A stretch of DNA of 64,000 bases from positions 18,730-82,729 of the forward strand of contig NZ_LSIC01000103.1 of the NCBI RefSeq assembly GCF_001556045.1, written 5' to 3'. This DNA is from Bradyrhizobium sp. CCH5-F6 (GTDB lineage Bacteria > Pseudomonadota > Alphaproteobacteria > Rhizobiales > Xanthobacteraceae). The notes beneath the pieces were generated by a model. It was given only the letters and a program-made list of their open reading frames with translations, was not told the origin of the DNA and did not search any database. Shown here piece after piece: positions 16,529-24,930 of this stretch (positions are counted from its first letter, which is position 1; each line of letters begins with the position of its first letter). The translations under genes were made by a program, and so were the position numbers.

Positions 16529-16605
16529 GTGGCCCGGATGAGCAAAGCGACATCCGGGTGCGGTGCTCGAGACGTCCCGGATATCGCTGCGCTCATCCGG
16601 GCTAC
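16529..16605. repeat. CCCGGATGAGC palindromic element
   Basis: GGCCCGGATGAGCAAAGCGA is mirrored by CGCTGCGCTCATCCGGGCTA, with an inner ACATCCGGG / CCCGGATAT pair. The element fills the 106-base gap between the convergent carbonic anhydrase and lysK genes and could act as a two-way terminator. Confidence 0.75.
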
Positions 16606-16620
16606 GAGTTTGCCGCTTGT

Positions 16621-18264
16621 CTACGCGCTCCGCGCCAGTGCGCCGTCGATCATGTTCACGGCGTTCTGGAGGCCATACACCGCGACGAAGGAGCCGAAGC
16701 GCGGACCCTTCTCCTGGCCGAGCAGCACCTGGTAGAGCATGTTGAACCAGTCGAGCGTGACGCCGGGGCGCCCGTCCTTGCCCTTCTTGACCTGGTCGAG
16801 GAAGGGCTCGCGGCGGCCGATCTCGTAGACGACGTTCTGGATGTCTTCCGCCGATGCCTCCTGCGGAAGCTGCGACAGCGCATCGCGCAGATCCTGGAGC
16901 GCGGCGCGCTCGGTCTCGGTCGGCACCCGGAACTGCTTCGTCGGCGCGACGAAGTCGCGATAATAGTTGATGGCGTAGCCGACCATCGCGTCCAACTTGG
17001 GATGCGTCTGCGGGCTCACGCCGGGGCGATAGCGGCCGATGAAGCCCCACAGCGTCTCGGCATTCTCCGCGTTCGACGACGACACCAGCGTCAGCAGTAG
17101 CTGGAACGTGACGGGCATGTCGCCCTTCGGCGGCTTGCCGTTGTGGATGTGCCAGACCGGATTGCCGAGCTGCTGCTTGCCATCCTGCTTGGCAAAGCCG
17201 TCGAGGAACTGCTGGTAATCGTCGACGTTGCGCGGGATCACGTCGAAATAGAGCCGCTTGGCCGCCTTCGGTTCGCGGTACATGAACAGCGACAGCGATT
17301 CCGGCGAGGCATAGCGCAGCCATTCGTCGATGGTGAGGCCGTTGCCCTTCGACTTCGAGATCTTCTGGCCCTTCTCGTCGAGGAAGAGCTCGTAGTTGAA
17401 GCCTTCCGGCGGCGTGGCGCCGAGCGCCCTGGCGATCGCGCCGGAGAGCTTCACCGAATCGATCAGGTCCTTGCCGGCCATCTCGTAGTCGACGCCGAGC
17501 GCGACCCAGCGCATCGCCCAGTCGGCCTTCCACTGGCACTTGACGTTGCCGCCGGTGACGGGCGTTTCAACTTCCTGATTGGTGTCTGGATCGACATAGG
17601 TCACGGTGCCGGCGGCGACGTCGCGGCGGATCATCGGCACCTGGAGCACGATCCCTGTGGTCTTGCTGATCGGCAGGAACGGCGAATAGGTCGCGCGGCG
17701 GTCCGGCCCCAGCGTCGGCAGGATGATTTCCATGATCTTGTCGTAGGCCGCGAGCATCTTCAGCAGCGTCGCGTCGAAGCGGCCTGACGTGTAGTAGTCG
17801 GTCGAGCTCGCGAACTCGTAGTCGAAGCCGAAATGGTCGAGGAAGGCGCGCAGCCGCGCATTGTTGTGGTGGCCGAACGACGGATACTCGTTGGAGAACG
17901 GATCCGGCACCCGCGTCAGCGGCTTGCCGAGATGCTCCGCCAGCATCTCCTTGTTGGGAACGTTGTCGGGTACTTTCCGAAATCCGTCCATGTCGTCGGA
18001 GAAGGCGAGCAGGCGCGTCTTGATCTTGTCCTCGGTCAGCACACGGAAGGCGTGGCGCACCATCGAGGTGCGTGCGACCTCGCCGAACGTGCCGATATGC
18101 GGCAGGCCCGAGGGACCGTAACCGGTCTCGAACAGCACCTCGTCCTTCGGGCTTTTCTTCAGCCGCGCGACAATGGCCTTCGCCTGCTCGAACGGCCAGG
18201 CGTTGGATTGTTCGGCGAGCGCACGAAGATCGCTCGGGTTCGCGGCAAGATCGATAACGGACAT
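16621..18264 (-). CDS. lysK: Lysyl-tRNA synthetase, class I
   Basis: LysK charges tRNA-Lys with lysine. This is the class I form, found in archaea and in some bacteria including alphaproteobacteria, and unrelated to the usual class II LysS. It has 547 residues with the HIGH-like PHIGTFG at 55-61 and KMSKS-like QKISKSKGN near residue 300, plus [10 protein letters not shown] and an alpha-helical anticodon-binding C-terminus. The start at 18264 has GGAGG seven bases upstream; a longer frame to 18312 adds no family sequence. No second LysRS is visible here, so it is probably the only one. Confidence 0.95.
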   Translation of the reverse strand: MSVIDLAANPSDLRALAEQSNAWPFEQAKAIVARLKKSPKDEVLFETGYGPSGLPHIGTFGEVARTSMVRHAFRVLTEDKIKTRLLAFSDDMDGFRKVPDNVPNKEMLAEHLGKPLTRVPDPFSNEYPSFGHHNNARLRAFLDHFGFDYEFASSTDYYTSGRFDATLLKMLAAYDKIMEIILPTLGPDRRATYSPFLPISKTTGIVLQVPMIRRDVAAGTVTYVDPDTNQEVETPVTGGNVKCQWKADWAMRWVALGVDYEMAGKDLIDSVKLSGAIARALGATPPEGFNYELFLDEKGQKISKSKGNGLTIDEWLRYASPESLSLFMYREPKAAKRLYFDVIPRNVDDYQQFLDGFAKQDGKQQLGNPVWHIHNGKPPKGDMPVTFQLLLTLVSSSNAENAETLWGFIGRYRPGVSPQTHPKLDAMVGYAINYYRDFVAPTKQFRVPTETERAALQDLRDALSQLPQEASAEDIQNVVYEIGRREPFLDQVKKGKDGRPGVTLDWFNMLYQVLLGQEKGPRFGSFVAVYGLQNAVNMIDGALARSA

Positions 18265-18341
18265 CAGGGGCCTCCGGGCCGCGGAAAATAGCGATTTCCG
18301 GGCAGAATGCAATTTTGTGAGGCGACACAGCCGCCTTCGTC

Positions 18342-18426
18342 GTCATTGCGAGCGAAGCGAAGCAATCCAGACGACTTCCGCGGTGATGGCCTGGATTGCT
18401 TCGTCGCAAGGGCTCCTAGCAATGAC
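18342..18426. repeat. GTCAT/ATGAC element, copy 2 (GTCATTGCGAGC subtype)
   Basis: The left part GTCATTGCGAGCGAAGCG runs to CAATCCAG, and the right part is CTGGATTGCTTCG to GCAATGACG. The frame is that of the other copies, but the arms use ATTGC / GCAAT stems. It lies between lysK and the downstream-oriented binding protein, both leftward. Confidence 0.78.
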
Positions 18427-18445
18427 GGCGGAGGGAGAGGCGAAA

Positions 18446-19381
18446 CTAAAACGGGCTCACCGAGAAATAGCGTAGCCACAGATCGGTATAGCGACCCTTC
18501 TCCCAGACGCGGAACAGCGCCCAGTTCAGGGCCTGGCGCAGCACGTCGTTGCCCTTGCGCACGGCGATGCCGATCCCTTCGCCGAAGAAACGGCTCTCGA
18601 CGAAGGGACCGCCGGAGAAGGCGCAGCAATCGCCGGAATCGGTGCCGTTGATCCAGAACGCCAGCGAGATGCCGTCGCCGAATATGAAATCGACCTCGCC
18701 CCTGCGTAAAGCTGCGCGCATCGCGTCGTCACTGGGATAGGCATGCAGCTCCGCGTCGGTGAACATCGCCTTGAGATACGCCTCGTGCGCGGAGCCCGCG
18801 ATGACGCCGACTTTCTTGCCCTCGAGATATTCAGGCCGGATCTCCGGCATCACCGCGTCCTTGCGCGACACGAAGCGCGCCGGCACGCGGTAATAGGGAT
18901 CGGTGAAGTCGACGCGGGCGCGCAGCTGAGGGCTCACCGCCATCGAGGCGATGATGGCATCGCCCCTGTTGGAGGTGAGCGCGTCGACCAGGGTCTCGAA
19001 GCGGCGCATCTGCACGGTGCAGGTGACCTTGATCTCCTCACAAAGCGAGCGGGCGAGATCGACGTTGAAGCCGGCCGGATTGCCGTCCGCGCCGGTGAAG
19101 TTGAACGGCGGATAGTCGGTCTCGGTCAGGAAGCGGATCACGGTCAGGCGCGACAGGTCCGGCCGCTCCGGTCGCCGGCGCGGGTCCCAGAAGCCGGGCA
19201 CGGCCTGCGGGGCCGCCTGGGGGGCGACCTGCGGCGTGGCCTGGGGCGCCGCTGGGGGCCGCTTGGCGGGAGCCTGCGCCTCGGCGTCGGGCAGTCCCGT
19301 GAGCAGGCAGGCGCCGATGGCCAGCCCGGTCAGCAAGCTACGGGCAGATTTAGACGATTTCGCCTGTTGCGATGGAGCCAT
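18446..19381 (-). CDS. Amino-acid-type periplasmic substrate-binding protein (SBP_bac_3)
   Basis: This 311-residue exported protein has a signal segment (about 14-36, LLTGLAIGACLLTGLPDAEA) and then a low-complexity Ala-Pro-Gln linker with repeated PQ(A/V)APQA. The binding domain starts with LTVIRFLTETDYPPFNFTGADGNPAGF and contains GDAIIASMAVSPQLRARVDFTDPYY, the classic polar amino-acid binding signature. C-terminal GIGIAVRKGNDVL closes the second lobe. No transporter genes adjoin. The Pro/Gln-rich linker is unusual for a soluble binding protein and may tether the domain. Confidence 0.88.
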   Translation of the reverse strand: MAPSQQAKSSKSARSLLTGLAIGACLLTGLPDAEAQAPAKRPPAAPQATPQVAPQAAPQAVPGFWDPRRRPERPDLSRLTVIRFLTETDYPPFNFTGADGNPAGFNVDLARSLCEEIKVTCTVQMRRFETLVDALTSNRGDAIIASMAVSPQLRARVDFTDPYYRVPARFVSRKDAVMPEIRPEYLEGKKVGVIAGSAHEAYLKAMFTDAELHAYPSDDAMRAALRRGEVDFIFGDGISLAFWINGTDSGDCCAFSGGPFVESRFFGEGIGIAVRKGNDVLRQALNWALFRVWEKGRYTDLWLRYFSVSPF

Positions 19382-19482
19382 CGGCCGGAAATGAACGAAT
19401 TTCGTTGGGATCGGAGGGCCTTATAGACCATCCCGGCGGGAACGCGAGCCCGGAATGCGGGGTGGTCAAGGGTCTCTCAGCC

Positions 19483-19571
19483 GTCATGCCTGGGCTTGTC
19501 TGTCCCGGACACCCTCGAACTTTCTCACCTCGCCCAAGAACGTGGATGGCCGGGACAAGCCCGGCCATGAC
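19483..19571. repeat. GTCAT/ATGAC element, copy 3
   Basis: The right hairpin is intact (ATGGCCGGG, loop ACAAG, CCCGGCCAT). The left arm is decayed (GTCATGCCTGGGCTTGTC). It lies between two leftward genes and may end the SCO gene's transcript. Confidence 0.75.
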
Positions 19572-19599
19572 GACGTGGAAGCGCTGCCGGATCGGGCTT

Positions 19600-20190
19600 T
19601 CAGAGATACCGCTTCAAATCCGCAGCAGCTTCTTCCGGTGTCCGCTTCAAATTGAACGGCGAAACGAACCGCCCCTCGCGGTCCATCAGATAGATCAGCG
19701 CGGTGTGGTCCATGGTGTAGTCGCCGTCCTTGGTCGGAACCTTCTTGGCATAGACCCGGTAGGAGCTGATGACCTTGGCGGTCTCGGCGGGAGCGCCGGA
19801 CAGGCCCTGGAGGTGGGGATCGAAGCTCGACAGATAATCCTTCATTGTCGCCGGCGTGTCGCGCTCGGGATCGACCGAGATGAAGATGGCATTGACCTTG
19901 TCGGCGTCCTTGCCCATCGCGCGCAGCACTTCCGAGATCTCGAACAGCGAGGTCGGGCAGACGTCGGGGCAATGGGTGTAGCCAAAGAAGATCAGGGTCG
20001 GCTTGCCCTTGAGGCTCTTGTCGGTGACGGCCTTGCCGTTCTGGTCGGTAAGCTGGAACGGGCCGCCAATCGCGGCCGGCTGCGCCACCTTGCTGACCCC
20101 GCCCATCGTCCAGAACAAGATCAGGAGCCCGACGATGAGGCTTGCGGCGAAGGCGGTCGCGATCACCAGCGGACGGGTGGCGGAGCTCAT
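19600..20190 (-). CDS. SCO family copper-binding protein
   Basis: SCO proteins deliver copper to the CuA site of cytochrome c oxidase or act as thiol oxidoreductases in the periplasm. The 196 residues begin with a membrane anchor (8-30) followed by a thioredoxin-like domain. The metal site is C74 and C78 in HCPDVCP with H162 in MDHTALIYLMD. The stretch FISVDPERDTPATMKDYL is family-typical. A small membrane protein gene lies 24 bases upstream on the same strand; no oxidase genes are in the window. Confidence 0.94.
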   Translation of the reverse strand: MSSATRPLVIATAFAASLIVGLLILFWTMGGVSKVAQPAAIGGPFQLTDQNGKAVTDKSLKGKPTLIFFGYTHCPDVCPTSLFEISEVLRAMGKDADKVNAIFISVDPERDTPATMKDYLSSFDPHLQGLSGAPAETAKVISSYRVYAKKVPTKDGDYTMDHTALIYLMDREGRFVSPFNLKRTPEEAAADLKRYL

Positions 20191-20214
20191 GGGCGGGAAA
20201 CTTCCTGTCGCAGG

Positions 20215-20409
20215 TCAGAAGCAGGCGGCAAAGCCGGACCTGATCATTTCGAAGAACATCTGGCTGCCATAGTGGAACCAGAGCGCCAGCGCGCCGATCA
20301 CGACGAGACCGCCGGTTGCCGCGCCAACCCACAGCAGCACGGATGGTGTCCGGCCGGCAGTGGGCGAATTGTCCGATAGACGCTGGGTTGGATGCAGTGG
20401 TTGAGCCAT
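20215..20409 (-). CDS. Small single-helix membrane protein
   Basis: This 64-residue protein has a polar N-terminus and one membrane helix (about 25-44, LLWVGAATGGLVVIGALALW), then a short FHYGSQMFFEMIRSGFAACF tail. It lies 24 bases upstream of the SCO gene in the same direction, so a role near copper delivery or oxidase assembly is possible but unproven. No family is recognised. Support comes from its position, length of open frame and a plausible topology; the ribosome site is weak. Confidence 0.6.
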   Translation of the reverse strand: MAQPLHPTQRLSDNSPTAGRTPSVLLWVGAATGGLVVIGALALWFHYGSQMFFEMIRSGFAACF

Positions 20410-20460
20410 GACAACGATCGGGGCAACGGCCCCTGTTCCCAGGCATTCAGATAGGCTCTA

Positions 20461-20492
20461 CGCCGCCGGCGGGCAAGACGCCGCCGGCGGCG
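20461..20492 (-). terminator. GC-rich hairpin
   Basis: A 12-base-pair stem (20461-20472 with 20481-20492) has an 8-base loop GCAAGACG. It follows the leftward ClpP-like gene and precedes the small membrane protein gene. It lacks a U-tract, so it is a transcript-end hairpin or weak terminator at best. Confidence 0.45.
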
Positions 20493-20520
20493 CGTAAGAA
20501 ATCTGGTCAGGCCGCAAATA

Positions 20521-21048
20521 TCAGTGAAGGAGCTGCCCCCGAGCCGATTCGACCGGCTGTTGCTCCGCTTGTGGGACAGATCGGCGTGACGGCTTGGCCG
20601 TCGAGGCCTGCGCGTCCAGGTAGCAGGGCTTGTACATGGCCGCGAGCTGCTTGCCCTTCAGGAAGAGCATCCGTGGGGTAAGCCCGCCCCGCTGGCCGAT
20701 CCAGCGCCTTATCTGCGATGGATACATCGCGTAGAGCATCTGGGTTGCTTCAGGATTGGTGACGGCGCGGCCGTTGGAGCCGAAATCCCAGGCGGCGTGG
20801 AAGCCGAGTGTCGCATGCGAGGTGACGCAGATCCGGTCGTGCGGGATGGCGCCGAGGACGATGGTGCAGGCCGAGGCGCAGAGGCCGTCGATGATGACGG
20901 TTTCGCCTGATTGACGCAGGTCCTGGTATTTGTCGACGTAGGTTCCAATCCGGCCGCCGCGGTCATCCGCGATACGAACCACCGCGTGAGAAGCCCCCAT
21001 GCCCGCGATCAGGAGAACCGACGCAAGCAACCCGGTCAGAAACTTCAT
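20521..21048 (-). CDS. Exported ClpP/crotonase-like protein
   Basis: This 175-residue protein has a signal peptide (MKFLTGLLASVLLIAGMGASHA) and a core resembling periplasmic ClpP-like proteins: ETVIIDGLCASACTIVLGAI with a candidate nucleophile Ser59, then CVTSHATLGFHAAW with a candidate histidine. The family (COG3904-like) is predicted to be serine-protease-like, but activity has not been shown to my knowledge. ATG at 21048 is chosen because the signal peptide begins there. The tail after residue 150 is polar and Gln/Ser-rich. Confidence 0.8.
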   Translation of the reverse strand: MKFLTGLLASVLLIAGMGASHAVVRIADDRGGRIGTYVDKYQDLRQSGETVIIDGLCASACTIVLGAIPHDRICVTSHATLGFHAAWDFGSNGRAVTNPEATQMLYAMYPSQIRRWIGQRGGLTPRMLFLKGKQLAAMYKPCYLDAQASTAKPSRRSVPQAEQQPVESARGQLLH

Positions 21049-21311
21049 TGTCCCCCGCCCCAGTCGTATTCGAATCTGCGTGTCAGGTGGTGATGCGAAG
21101 CTAGCGTCTGTCGTAACCGAGGTTTTGTCTAGGCAGCCCGGCTGGCTCAAAACAAATTCAAATCCAGTGTTGCGTCCGCGCTGCACTCTGCGGGTCTCTC
21201 TCCCAAAGTGGAACAAGTTAATGAGGTCTTACGCGCCGCGCCCTTGATCTCGGTTGCAACCGCTGGCTTCAATCCGGGCAATGACAGGGGAATACATGAT
21301 GGGGGAAGCGC

Positions 21312-22970
21312 ATGGCTGAAGAGGCTGACGTCATTGTCGTCGGTGCGGGACTGTCGGGCCTCGTCGCCGCCACCGAGATCGCGGACGCGGGCAAGCGCGT
21401 GATCGTTTTGGACCAGGAAGGCGAGCAGTCGCTCGGGGGACAGGCGTTCTGGTCGTTCGGCGGATTGTTCCTGGTCGATTCGCCGGAGCAGCGCCGGCTC
21501 GGCATCAAGGATTCGTTCGAGCTCGCGATGCAGGACTGGCTCGGCAGCGCCGGATTCGACCGCGATGACGACTTTTGGCCGCGCAAATGGGCGGAAGCCT
21601 ATGTCGCGTTCGCAGCCGGCGAGAAGCGCGGCTGGCTGCGCGCGATGGGCCATCGTATCTTCCCAGTGGTCGGTTGGGCCGAGCGCGGCGGCTACGACGC
21701 GATGGGCCATGGCAATTCGGTGCCGCGCTTTCACGTCACCTGGGGAACCGGACCCGGCATCGTCGAGCCGTTCGAGCGCCGCGCGCGCGAGGCGGTGAAG
21801 AGTGGCCGATTGATCTTCAAGTTCCGCCATCGCGTCGATGCATTGTCCGTCACCAACGGCACCGTGGATGGCGTCAGTGGCGCCGTCCTTGCGCCCGACA
21901 CCATCGAGCGCGGCAAGAGCTCCTCCCGCAATACGGTCGGCGAATTCGCACTCAAGGCGCAGGCTGTGATCGTCGCCTCCGGGGGCATCGGCGGCAATCA
22001 CGACCTGGTGCGGCAGAACTGGCCGAAGCGGCTCGGCGAGCCGCCGAAATTCATGATCTCCGGCGTGCCTGAGCATGTCGACGGCCGCATGATCGGCATC
22101 ACGGAGAAATCAGGCGCGCGGCTGATCAACCGCGACCGCATGTGGCACTATGTCGAGGGCATCCAGAACTGGTCGCCGATCTGGCCGCGTCACGGTATCC
22201 GCATCCTGCCCGGCCCGTCCTCGATGTGGTTCGACGCCACGGGCACGCGGCTTCCGGCACCGCTGTTCCCGGGCTCCGATACGCTCGGCCAACTCAAATA
22301 CATCATGTCCACGGGGTATGATTATTCCTGGTTCATCCTGACCCAGAGCATCATCAAGAAGGAGTTTGCGCTGTCCGGCTCGGAGCAGAACCCCGACCTG
22401 ACCGGCAAGAGCTGGCGCATGACCTTGCGCCGGGCCACCAACAAAGGCGCGCCGGCTCCGGTGGAGGCCTTCAAGCGCCATGGTGTCGACTTCATCGTCC
22501 GCGACAAGCTCGAGGATCTCGTTGCGGCCATGAACAAGCTCGCCGGCAGCGATCTCCTCAAGCTCGAGCACGTCAAGATTCAGATCGAGGCGCGCGACCG
22601 CGAGATCGCCAATGCTTACGTCAAGGATGCGCAGGTGATGAACATCCACAATGCGCGCCGCTACATCGGCGACAAATTGATCCGCACCGCCTCTCCACAC
22701 CGCATCCTCGATCCCGCGCATGGGCCGCTGATCGCGGTGAAGCTCAACATCCTCACCCGCAAGACGCTGGGCGGCTTCGAGACCGATCTCGACTCCCGCG
22801 TGTTCGGGGAAGAGGGAAGTGTCATTTCCGGTCTCTACGCCGTCGGCGAAGCCGCCGGCTTCGGCGGCGGCGGCATGCATGGCTATCGGTCGCTGGAGGG
22901 CACGTTCCTCGGCGGCTGCCTGTTCTCGGGCCGCAATGCGGGCCGTGCGGCCGCCAAAGCGGTGGGTTAG
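21312..22970 (+). CDS. FAD-binding dehydrogenase (fumarate reductase / ketosteroid dehydrogenase-like)
   Basis: This 552-residue flavoprotein has the N-terminal dinucleotide motif VVGAGLSGLVAATEIADAG and a GGQAFWSFGG block. Internal VIVASGGIGGNHDLVR and C-terminal LYAVGEAAGFGGGGMHGYRSLEG are the usual FAD contacts of the FAD_binding_2 superfamily. Relatives oxidise or reduce C-C bonds in steroids, fumarate-like acids and other substrates; the actual substrate here is unknown. The gene is 3 bases upstream of a PHB-depolymerase-like esterase. The 263-base upstream region is free of genes and may hold the promoter. Confidence 0.88.
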   Translation: MAEEADVIVVGAGLSGLVAATEIADAGKRVIVLDQEGEQSLGGQAFWSFGGLFLVDSPEQRRLGIKDSFELAMQDWLGSAGFDRDDDFWPRKWAEAYVAFAAGEKRGWLRAMGHRIFPVVGWAERGGYDAMGHGNSVPRFHVTWGTGPGIVEPFERRAREAVKSGRLIFKFRHRVDALSVTNGTVDGVSGAVLAPDTIERGKSSSRNTVGEFALKAQAVIVASGGIGGNHDLVRQNWPKRLGEPPKFMISGVPEHVDGRMIGITEKSGARLINRDRMWHYVEGIQNWSPIWPRHGIRILPGPSSMWFDATGTRLPAPLFPGSDTLGQLKYIMSTGYDYSWFILTQSIIKKEFALSGSEQNPDLTGKSWRMTLRRATNKGAPAPVEAFKRHGVDFIVRDKLEDLVAAMNKLAGSDLLKLEHVKIQIEARDREIANAYVKDAQVMNIHNARRYIGDKLIRTASPHRILDPAHGPLIAVKLNILTRKTLGGFETDLDSRVFGEEGSVISGLYAVGEAAGFGGGGMHGYRSLEGTFLGGCLFSGRNAGRAAAKAVG

Positions 22971-22973
22971 ATC

Positions 22974-23891
22974 GTGCGCCGATGGATGCACGTCGGGGCG
23001 CTGGCCGCTTCATTGGCGGCAGCTCCAGTTGCATCCGCCGATACGATCGACGTCAACGGCGTGAAGCGCTCGTACACCGCGCAGCTGCCCGGCAAGAGGT
23101 CTGTGCCGCTCGTGATCGTGCTGCACGGCAAGACCCAGCGCGGCGCCGACATGATCACGCGGACGGCCTGGCCGCAGGTTGCAAAACGCGAGGGCCTGGC
23201 CGTGGTCTTTCCGGACGGGCTCAACAATGCATGGGCGGACGCACGAACGAAGGCGGGGCCTGCCCTGCGCGGACCACCGGCGGGTACCGATGACGTCGCC
23301 TTCATCGCGAAGCTCGTCGAGAAGCTGGTGGCCGACGGCACGGCGGATGCAAAGCGCGTCTTCGTCGCGGGCGTCTCCAATGGCGGCGCCATGGCGATGA
23401 CCATGGCCTGCGCGCGTGCCGATCTGTTTGCGGCCGCCGCGAGTGTGATCATGAATCTCAATGACGAGGCCGCCGTCACCTGCCATCCGTCGCGGCCGCT
23501 CCCGATGTTGCTCATGAACGGCACCGCCGACCTGCTGGTCCCCTACGGCGGTGGACGCGGAGCGAGCTATTTTGCCGCAGACGGCTTCTGGTCGACGGAC
23601 GAGACGCTGGCGTTCTGGCGCAGGCTCAATGGCTGCGAGACCGATGACGCCGAGACGATTGACTTGCCGGACAGGGCGCCCGCGGATCAATCCACGGTCA
23701 CCCGGATCTCCTCACGCTGTCCCCGGGGACACGACGTGGTGCTCTATCGCGTCAACCATGGCGGCCACCGCGTGCCCGGATTTTCTCCGGATGCCCGCTT
23801 CCCCAAGGTCGCCGCCGGCCTGCTGGGGCCGCAGAACGCTGACATCGACGGTGCCGAGACGATCTGGACGTTCTTCAGCCAGTTTCCGTAA
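22974..23891 (+). CDS. Exported PHB depolymerase-like alpha/beta hydrolase
   Basis: This 305-residue esterase has a signal peptide (about 1-22) and an LpqC / PHB-depolymerase fold. The oxyanion region is VIVLHGKTQ, the nucleophile S135 in VAGVSNGGAM, the acid in NGTADLLVPYGG and the histidine in NHGGHRVPG. Substrates of relatives include polyhydroxybutyrate and feruloyl esters. The GTG start at 22974 follows the flavoprotein stop by 3 bases, and an ATG at 22986 is an alternative. Linkage to the flavin dehydrogenase suggests one pathway for an exogenous ester. Confidence 0.85.
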   Translation: MRRWMHVGALAASLAAAPVASADTIDVNGVKRSYTAQLPGKRSVPLVIVLHGKTQRGADMITRTAWPQVAKREGLAVVFPDGLNNAWADARTKAGPALRGPPAGTDDVAFIAKLVEKLVADGTADAKRVFVAGVSNGGAMAMTMACARADLFAAAASVIMNLNDEAAVTCHPSRPLPMLLMNGTADLLVPYGGGRGASYFAADGFWSTDETLAFWRRLNGCETDDAETIDLPDRAPADQSTVTRISSRCPRGHDVVLYRVNHGGHRVPGFSPDARFPKVAAGLLGPQNADIDGAETIWTFFSQFP

Positions 23892-24024
23892 AGCGACGCA
23901 TGCATCGGCTGTGACGCATCCGCCGCACGCGACGCATGCGTGCCCGGCCATGCATGCGTGCTCGGGGTGGCAGAGCGCGAGGTGCTGGGCTAGACAGGGC
24001 CGCCATTCCACCAGGAGATCCCCA
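23892..24024. other. Gap with clustered GACGCATGC-type motifs
   Basis: Within 23895-23960 the motif GACGCAT occurs three times and the palindrome GCATGC or ATGCAT several times. No gene is seen. The cluster follows the esterase stop and precedes ridA; it could be a short tandem decay product or a binding site. Confidence 0.4.
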
Positions 24025-24375
24025 ATGAGCATTCAGCGTTTTGAAACCGGTCCGCGCATGAGCCAGGTCGTCGTGCACGGCAACACCGTTTATCTCGCCG
24101 GCGTCGTCGCGAACAAGGCGGCCGGCGAAAGCGTGACGAAGCAGACCCAGGATATCCTGGCGACCATCGACAGCCATCTCGCCAAGGCCGGCACCGACAA
24201 GTCGAAGCTGCTCGCGGCAACGATCTACATCACCGACATGAAGACCTTCGGCGAGATGAACGCGGTGTGGGACGCCTGGGTGTCGCCCGGCAACACCCCG
24301 GCGCGCGCCACCGTCGAAGCCAAGCTGGCCGCTCCGCAATACACCGTCGAGATCATGGTGACGGCGGCGAAGTAG
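24025..24375 (+). CDS. RidA family protein (enamine/imine deaminase)
   Basis: RidA proteins hydrolyse reactive enamine and imine intermediates made by PLP enzymes. The 116 residues include TVYLAGVVANK, ATIYITDMKTFGEMNAVWDAWV and the substrate-binding arginine R94 in PARATVEAKLA. The family usually forms trimers. GGAGA precedes the ATG by a few bases. It is followed by an NTF2-like gene on the same strand, with no shared pathway evident. Confidence 0.92.
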   Translation: MSIQRFETGPRMSQVVVHGNTVYLAGVVANKAAGESVTKQTQDILATIDSHLAKAGTDKSKLLAATIYITDMKTFGEMNAVWDAWVSPGNTPARATVEAKLAAPQYTVEIMVTAAK

Positions 24376-24487
24376 CGCCTGCACGATCCCCCTGCGCGCG
24401 CCGATGACCTCCGAGGTAATCGATCGGCGCGCGCAAACCTTCGATAGTCGCGTTCAGCCGAATACGGCGCCATCGAAGGAGAGCATC

Positions 24488-24853
24488 ATGACCGACCCCA
24501 CCACCATCGCCCATCGCTATATCGAGCTTTGGAACGAGCGCACCGCCGGCCGACGCCGCGAGCTGCTCGGCGAAAGCTGGACGGCGGATGCGAGCTATGT
24601 CGATCCCTTGATGAGGGGTGACGGCCGGGACGGCATCGAGGCGCTGATCGCGGGCGTGCAGCAGCGCTTCCCCGATTTCACATTCAAGCTGATCGGCCAG
24701 CCCGACGGCTACGGCGATCACATCCGCTTTTCGTGGGGACTTGGTCCCGATGGTGCCGACAGCCCGATCAAGGGCACTGATTTTGCCGTGCTGAGGGACG
24801 GCCGCATCAGCAGCGTGACCGGATTTCTGGACCAGGTGCCGACCGGGGTGTGA
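24488..24853 (+). CDS. NTF2-like / SnoaL-type protein
   Basis: This is a 121-residue cone-shaped alpha+beta domain with the SnoaL-like pattern: IAHRYIELWNERTAGRRRELL, a WTADASYVDPL strand, GRDGIEALIAGVQQRFPDF and FAVLRDGRISSVTGFLD. Such proteins act as isomerases, hydrolases or ligand carriers; no specific activity can be assigned. GAAGGAGAGC precedes the start. The stop touches the open frame of the downstream helicase, whose true start is 78 bases further. Confidence 0.8.
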   Translation: MTDPTTIAHRYIELWNERTAGRRRELLGESWTADASYVDPLMRGDGRDGIEALIAGVQQRFPDFTFKLIGQPDGYGDHIRFSWGLGPDGADSPIKGTDFAVLRDGRISSVTGFLDQVPTGV

Positions 24854-24930
24854 GACCTCTTGCCCTTCTCGCCGCAGGCGGGGAGGGCCACCCCTCGACG
24901 AATCCACTCCTGCGGCTTACCTGTCATGCT

